From contig DATKOR010000072.1 in assembly GCA_035524495.1 (NCBI GenBank), positions 1 to 9,085 of the forward strand: DNA of 9,085 nucleotides, written 5' to 3'. Shown here piece by piece: positions 6,641 through 9,085 of the stretch (its first letter is position 1; each line of letters opens with the position of its first letter). This stretch comes from CAIKZZ01 sp035524495. GTDB lineage: Bacteria > Pseudomonadota > Gammaproteobacteria > Steroidobacterales > Steroidobacteraceae. The notes beneath the pieces were generated by a model. The model was not told where the DNA came from, did no database searches, and was given only the letters and a program-made list of their open reading frames with translations. Both the position numbers and the translations under genes were made by a program.

Positions 6641-7477
6641 GTGTTCCAGATCCCGTCGCGAACGGTCGCTCGCCTGCTCGCCATCGTGTCGCTCGTGGGC
6701 GCGGCCGCCGCGTTCGCGAAGCCGCCGCCCGATGCGCCCGACAACCTCCTGAACGACCGCGTCACGCTGCAGGCGGGCATCGTCAGCTCCTCGAACCAGA
6801 CGACCCTGCGCTACGACTCGACCGCCGGCACGCCGGGCACGGTGCTCGACGGCGAGAAGGACCTCGGGCTGCCGTCGCGCAAGCTGATCGGCCGCGCGGA
6901 TCTGATGTTCCGGATGAAGGAGCGTCACCGCATCCGCGTCGAGAACTACTTCGTCCCGCTCGACCGGCAGGCGACGACGCTGCTGCAGAAGACCGTCAAC
7001 TTCGGCGACACGACCTACAACGTCAACGAGTCGGTGCAGAGCGAGCTCAAGATGCGGCTGTTCGCGATCACCTACAGCTACTCGTTCATCAAGAACGACC
7101 GCGCCGAGGTCGGCGCCTCGCTGGGCTTCAACGTCATCGGTTTCGAGGCCGCGGCGACCGTTCCGGCGCGGCTCAGGACCGAGCGCGAGGACCGCTCGGC
7201 GCCGGCGCCGCTCGGCGGACTCGACGGGACGCTGAGGATCAGCAGCCGCTTCTACGTCGAGGCGCGGGGTCAGTACCTGAAGGCGAACGTGAGTAACGTC
7301 GACGGCACGCTCGAGACCTACGAAGGCAACGTCCTCTACCGACTGAGCCCGAACGTGACGTTCGGGCTCGGTTATTCGGGCTTCAAGGTCGACGTCGCCT
7401 CCAACAAGGTCGGTGACAGCGGCTTGTTCCAGTTGCGCTCGAACGGCCCTCAGTTGTTCGCACGCGTCGGGTTCTGA
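6641..7477 (+). CDS. Predicted outer-membrane beta-barrel protein, unknown function
   Basis: 278 residues, family not recognised. The GTG start at 6641 is preceded by an AGAGAGA stretch about 8 nt upstream and gives a clean signal peptide (hydrophobic 11-25, AFA cleavage-like end near 26). The mature part alternates hydrophobic and polar residues in the manner of beta-strands: RIRVENYFVPL (57 residues or so after the mature start), FAITYSYSFI, EVGASLGFNVIGFEA, SSRFYVEARGQYLKANV, NVTFGLGYSGFKVDV. It ends in LFARVGF, a C-terminal aromatic as expected for BAM-assembled barrels. There is no lipobox, Walker motif or catalytic signature. It stands alone on the plus strand, and its 3' end overlaps the convergent integron integrase gene by 28 bp. 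A transport or structural role is possible but not shown. Confidence 0.8.
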   Translation: MFQIPSRTVARLLAIVSLVGAAAAFAKPPPDAPDNLLNDRVTLQAGIVSSSNQTTLRYDSTAGTPGTVLDGEKDLGLPSRKLIGRADLMFRMKERHRIRVENYFVPLDRQATTLLQKTVNFGDTTYNVNESVQSELKMRLFAITYSYSFIKNDRAEVGASLGFNVIGFEAAATVPARLRTEREDRSAPAPLGGLDGTLRISSRFYVEARGQYLKANVSNVDGTLETYEGNVLYRLSPNVTFGLGYSGFKVDVASNKVGDSGLFQLRSNGPQLFARVGF

Positions 7478-8451
7478 GTCGGCAACGGCCCGGTGCGATC
7501 GAGCGGGCTGAGCACGCCGCGACCGCCGCGGTTGAGCACGTGGGTGTAGATCATCGTCGTCTTCACATCCGAGTGCCCGAGCAGTTCCTGCACGGTGCGG
7601 ATGTCCGAGCCGGATTCGAGCAGGTGTGTCGCGAAGCAGTGCCGGAGCGTATGACAGCTGGCCGGCCGTGACAGCCCGCTCTGGCGGACCGCCGCCTGCA
7701 TCGCGCGTTGTACCTGGCGCGGGTCAACGTGCTTGCGCATCCACAGACCGGTCCCGCGATCGCGCACGAGGCCGCGCGCCGGAAAGACGTACTGCCAGGC
7801 CCAGCTCAGCGGCGCTTCGGGGTACTTGCACCGGAGCGCATGGGGCACCGTCACGCCGCCGCGTCCGGCTTCCTGGTCAGTCTCCTGGAGCGCGCGCACG
7901 CGCTCGAGCTGGTCCTTGAGCGGCGGGATCAGCCGGTCGGGAAGTATCGTGACGCGGTCCTTCTGGCCCTTGCCGTTTCGAACGACGATTTCCTTGTACT
8001 CGAAACCGATGTCCTTCACGCGCAGCTGCAGGCATTCGGTCAGCCGCATGCCCGAGCCATACAGGAGCGAGCAGATGAGCCACTCGATGCCGTTCATGAG
8101 GCCGAGCACCCGCGCGACCTCGTCGACTGACAGCACGACCGGGATGTGTTCGGACGTTCGCGCGCGGACGATGCCGTCGATCCATCCGACCTTGACGTCA
8201 TAGACGTATCGATAGAGAAAGAGGAGTGCCGCAAGTGCCTGGTTTTGGGTTGCCGCCGATACCTGTCGTTCGGTGGCGAGAAAAGTCAGGAACGCCTCGA
8301 TCGCGGGACCCCGCAGATCGCGCGGATGATGTCCCTTGTGGAATCGAATAAACCGGCGTATCCATTGCAAATACGCCGTCTCGGTTCGTACGCTGTAGTG
8401 ATGCATTCGCAACCGGTCGCGAACCACGTCGAGCAGTTTGGGGGTGGGCAT
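7450..8451 (-). CDS. intI: Integron integrase (tyrosine recombinase IntI)
   Basis: 333 residues; IntI1 has 337. It captures, excises and shuffles gene cassettes by recombining attI and attC sites. The start ATG at 8451 has GGGAG 5 nt upstream; the frame could extend 24 codons further, but that N-terminus is unlike the family. The N-terminal SAM-like domain (HYSVRTETAYLQWIRRFIRFH, 18-38) resembles IntI. Catalytic residues by alignment to IntI1: R136 (SGMRLTE), K164 (GKGQKDR), H267 and R270 (HTLRH), H293 (LGHSD), Y302 (TTMIYTHVL). The segment VPHALRCKYPEAPLSWAWQYVFP (202-224), with the LPHAL-KYP-W-W-VF pattern, is the IntI-specific insert that separates IntI from XerC/XerD. The gene appears intact and visibly less GC-rich than its neighbours, which suggests acquisition. 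The family arrangement places attI and the cassettes upstream of its start, to the right here. Confidence 0.95.
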   Translation of the reverse strand: MPTPKLLDVVRDRLRMHHYSVRTETAYLQWIRRFIRFHKGHHPRDLRGPAIEAFLTFLATERQVSAATQNQALAALLFLYRYVYDVKVGWIDGIVRARTSEHIPVVLSVDEVARVLGLMNGIEWLICSLLYGSGMRLTECLQLRVKDIGFEYKEIVVRNGKGQKDRVTILPDRLIPPLKDQLERVRALQETDQEAGRGGVTVPHALRCKYPEAPLSWAWQYVFPARGLVRDRGTGLWMRKHVDPRQVQRAMQAAVRQSGLSRPASCHTLRHCFATHLLESGSDIRTVQELLGHSDVKTTMIYTHVLNRGGRGVLSPLDRTGPLPTQNPTRANN

Positions 8452-8456
8452 GGAAA

Positions 8457-8461
8457 CTCCC
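8457..8461 (-). promoter_or_regulatory. Ribosome binding site that fixes the intI start
   Basis: GGGAG on the minus strand, 5 nt before the ATG at 8451. It selects this start over an in-frame start 24 codons upstream at 8523. Confidence 0.8.
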
Positions 8462-8555
8462 GGACAGATATCAGTGGATCGGGGCGTTCGCCGATGCCAC
8501 CACGCGAGGCCGGAATACGCCATCTCTTATTGCGACCAAAATGCCGTATTACTCA

Positions 8556-8571
8556 CCGACAATATTGACGG
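8556..8571. promoter_or_regulatory. Near-perfect 16-bp palindrome, candidate operator between intI and attI
   Basis: CCGACAATATTGACGG equals its reverse complement except at the symmetric positions 4 and 13, with a perfect CAATATTG core. It lies 105 bp upstream of the intI start. Its right half contains TTGACG (8565-8570), a 5-of-6 match to a -35 element reading toward the cassette side, though no good -10 stands 17 nt downstream. It may be a regulator site for intI or for the cassette promoter. It is not a CTGT-N8-ACAG LexA box. Confidence 0.4.
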
Positions 8572-8602
8572 CGATAGTTATGTCGTCGAATTGTAGTTAG
8601 AT
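8572..8602 (+). other. Candidate attI recombination site core
   Basis: GTTAGAT (8596-8602) matches the core consensus GTTRRRY, and a second core-like GTTATGT lies 19 nt upstream (8577-8583). Class 1 attI has the same style: GTTATGG and GTTACGC accessory sites upstream of the GTTAGGC crossover core, on the side of intI away from its stop. The candidate lies about 145 nt upstream of the intI start and points away from it. A 7-bp degenerate motif is weak evidence alone; the position next to intI raises it. attI sequences differ widely between integron families. Confidence 0.45.
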
Positions 8603-9085
8603 GTCCCGAGCCGAGAGACGTAACAGATTCTGGGGCCGGCGCTGCTTGACGGTTTGAGCGACGCGGCGCGTCAGTGGCCGCAGTGCGGTTCGGTGCCCTC
8701 GTTCGGACAGGTGAGATGGCGGCTTCGCTCGACACAGAGTTCTGGTGCTGGCGGTGAGTCTGACGCGCAGCTTCGATCGAGGCATCATCATCGCGGTGTC
8801 GAATTACGCGTGCGTTAGTTGGGTCGTCGCGGTCCACGGCGTCCCAACCGAACGAAGCACGCGATCTGAGAGGTCGCTGAGTCTTCGATTACCGAAGAGT
8901 CACGGCGGCGACAAGGGTAGGGCGCGCCCGCCAGGCTTCGTTACATGCCGTGGACTTGCGGTGGCGACGTGACGTTGCGGCGGCGATGCGGCATCATTTT
9001 CGTCGAGGGGGCGCGGGCGCTAATGGAGCACGTTCGTGGCTTCGGTCACCGGGCGATGAACGCGACCTGACAGGGTCTGGCGGCT
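8603..9085. other. Non-coding or degenerate stretch on the cassette side of intI
   Basis: No convincing gene: the open frames are 64-95 residues long at most, lack Shine-Dalgarno sequences and look compositionally random. No canonical attC pair (RYYYAAC followed within about 60-130 bp by GTTRRRY) was found. What is present: nested inverted repeats in 8619-8808, a second GTTAG core-like site at 8814, a GTTGGG/CCCAAC hairpin at 8818-8848, the palindrome GGGCGCGCCC at 8920-8929, and ATGCCG/CGGCAT at 8945-8950 and 8989-8994. No RNA gene was recognised. Confidence 0.5.
8619..8808. repeat. Nested imperfect inverted repeats (possible attC-like or structured cassette)
   Basis: Three consistent arms nest in one another: CGTAA plus TTC (8619-8623, 8628-8630) with GAATTACG (8801-8808), leaving a 4-nt bulge; GCGCGTCAG (8666-8674) with CTGACGCGC (8760-8768), a perfect 9-bp arm; and CCGC (8678-8681) with GCGG (8751-8754). 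A bulged long hairpin is how single-stranded attC sites fold. The length (about 190 nt) and the absence of a complementary RYYYAAC arm argue against a standard attC. Confidence 0.4.

Noticed and set aside
7450..8451. XerC/XerD or phage-type integrase instead of IntI
   Set aside because: The insert HALRCKYPEAPLSWAWQYVFP between the catalytic K and HxxR motifs is specific to integron integrases.
8452..8620. LexA (SOS) box controlling intI
   Set aside because: No CTGT-N8-ACAG 16-mer was found. CAGATATCAG at 8465-8474 is only a short partial palindrome.
8553..8837. 94-residue minus-strand frame and overlapping 64-residue frame (8597-8791) upstream of intI
   Set aside because: No Shine-Dalgarno, no recognisable domain, low-complexity Arg/Ala/Thr composition, and overlap with the candidate attI and inverted repeats.
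8745..8972. 75-residue plus-strand frame as a cassette gene
   Set aside because: No ribosome site, no family character, and it crosses the GTTAG site and the hairpin rather than lying within one cassette.
8945..9000. Terminator formed by ATGCCG/CGGCAT or by GATGCGGCATC followed by ATTTT
   Set aside because: The first has a 38-nt loop and the second only a 1-nt loop, so neither is a credible intrinsic terminator.
8603..9085. Canonical attC site or cassette array
   Set aside because: No RYYYAAC match is followed at a proper distance by GTTRRRY. The nearest inverse-core sequences, ACGTAAC (8618-8624) and TCCCAAC (8842-8848), each break the consensus.

Overview
The window is high-GC proteobacterial chromosome. 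It holds three blocks of ordinary chromosomal genes, followed on the right by an integron integrase and an adjacent non-coding stretch. The gene order priA - argS - SPOR-domain gene (all on the minus strand) is the order known from gammaproteobacteria such as Pseudomonas, where hslV-hslU follows. The sigma factor / DUF3619-like / DUF3106 cluster also fits Gamma- or Betaproteobacteria. A GC-rich gammaproteobacterium (Xanthomonadales, Steroidobacterales or Nevskiales-like) is the best guess, inferred from synteny and protein style only.

Left block, minus strand (1-4523): priA (replication restart helicase) is followed after a 73-bp gap containing a perfect 8-bp-stem hairpin by argS (arginyl-tRNA synthetase). 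argS overlaps by 4 nt the start of a membrane-anchored SPOR-domain, FtsN-like cell-division protein that is cut off by the window edge. priA and argS both appear to start with TTG, and the SPOR gene with GTG.

Middle block, plus strand (4766-6499): four genes are chained by three 4-nt ATGA overlaps. They encode an ECF-like sigma factor, a single-pass membrane protein that is probably its anti-sigma factor (DUF3619-like), a 77-residue exported protein with a Tat-like signal, and a periplasmic DUF3106 protein built of 18-residue Pro/Gln/Arg-rich repeats. The arrangement suggests one envelope-signalling unit. A 242-bp intergenic region separates it from the divergent priA. An independent gene for a predicted outer-membrane beta-barrel protein (6641-7477) follows, with a possible terminator and promoter in the gap.

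Right block (7450-9085): a complete integron-type tyrosine recombinase (IntI, 333 aa, minus strand) has all catalytic residues and the IntI-specific insert. It overlaps the beta-barrel gene tail-to-tail by 28 bp. Upstream of its start lies a candidate attI region with core-like GTTATGT and GTTAGAT sites and a near-perfect 16-bp palindrome. The remaining roughly 480 bp to the window edge carries no convincing gene and no canonical attC pair. It does contain a 218-bp block bounded by a repeated GTCGAATT...GTTAG motif and filled by nested inverted repeats. This could be an ORF-less or degenerate first cassette. The cassette array, if there is one, would lie to the right of this window.
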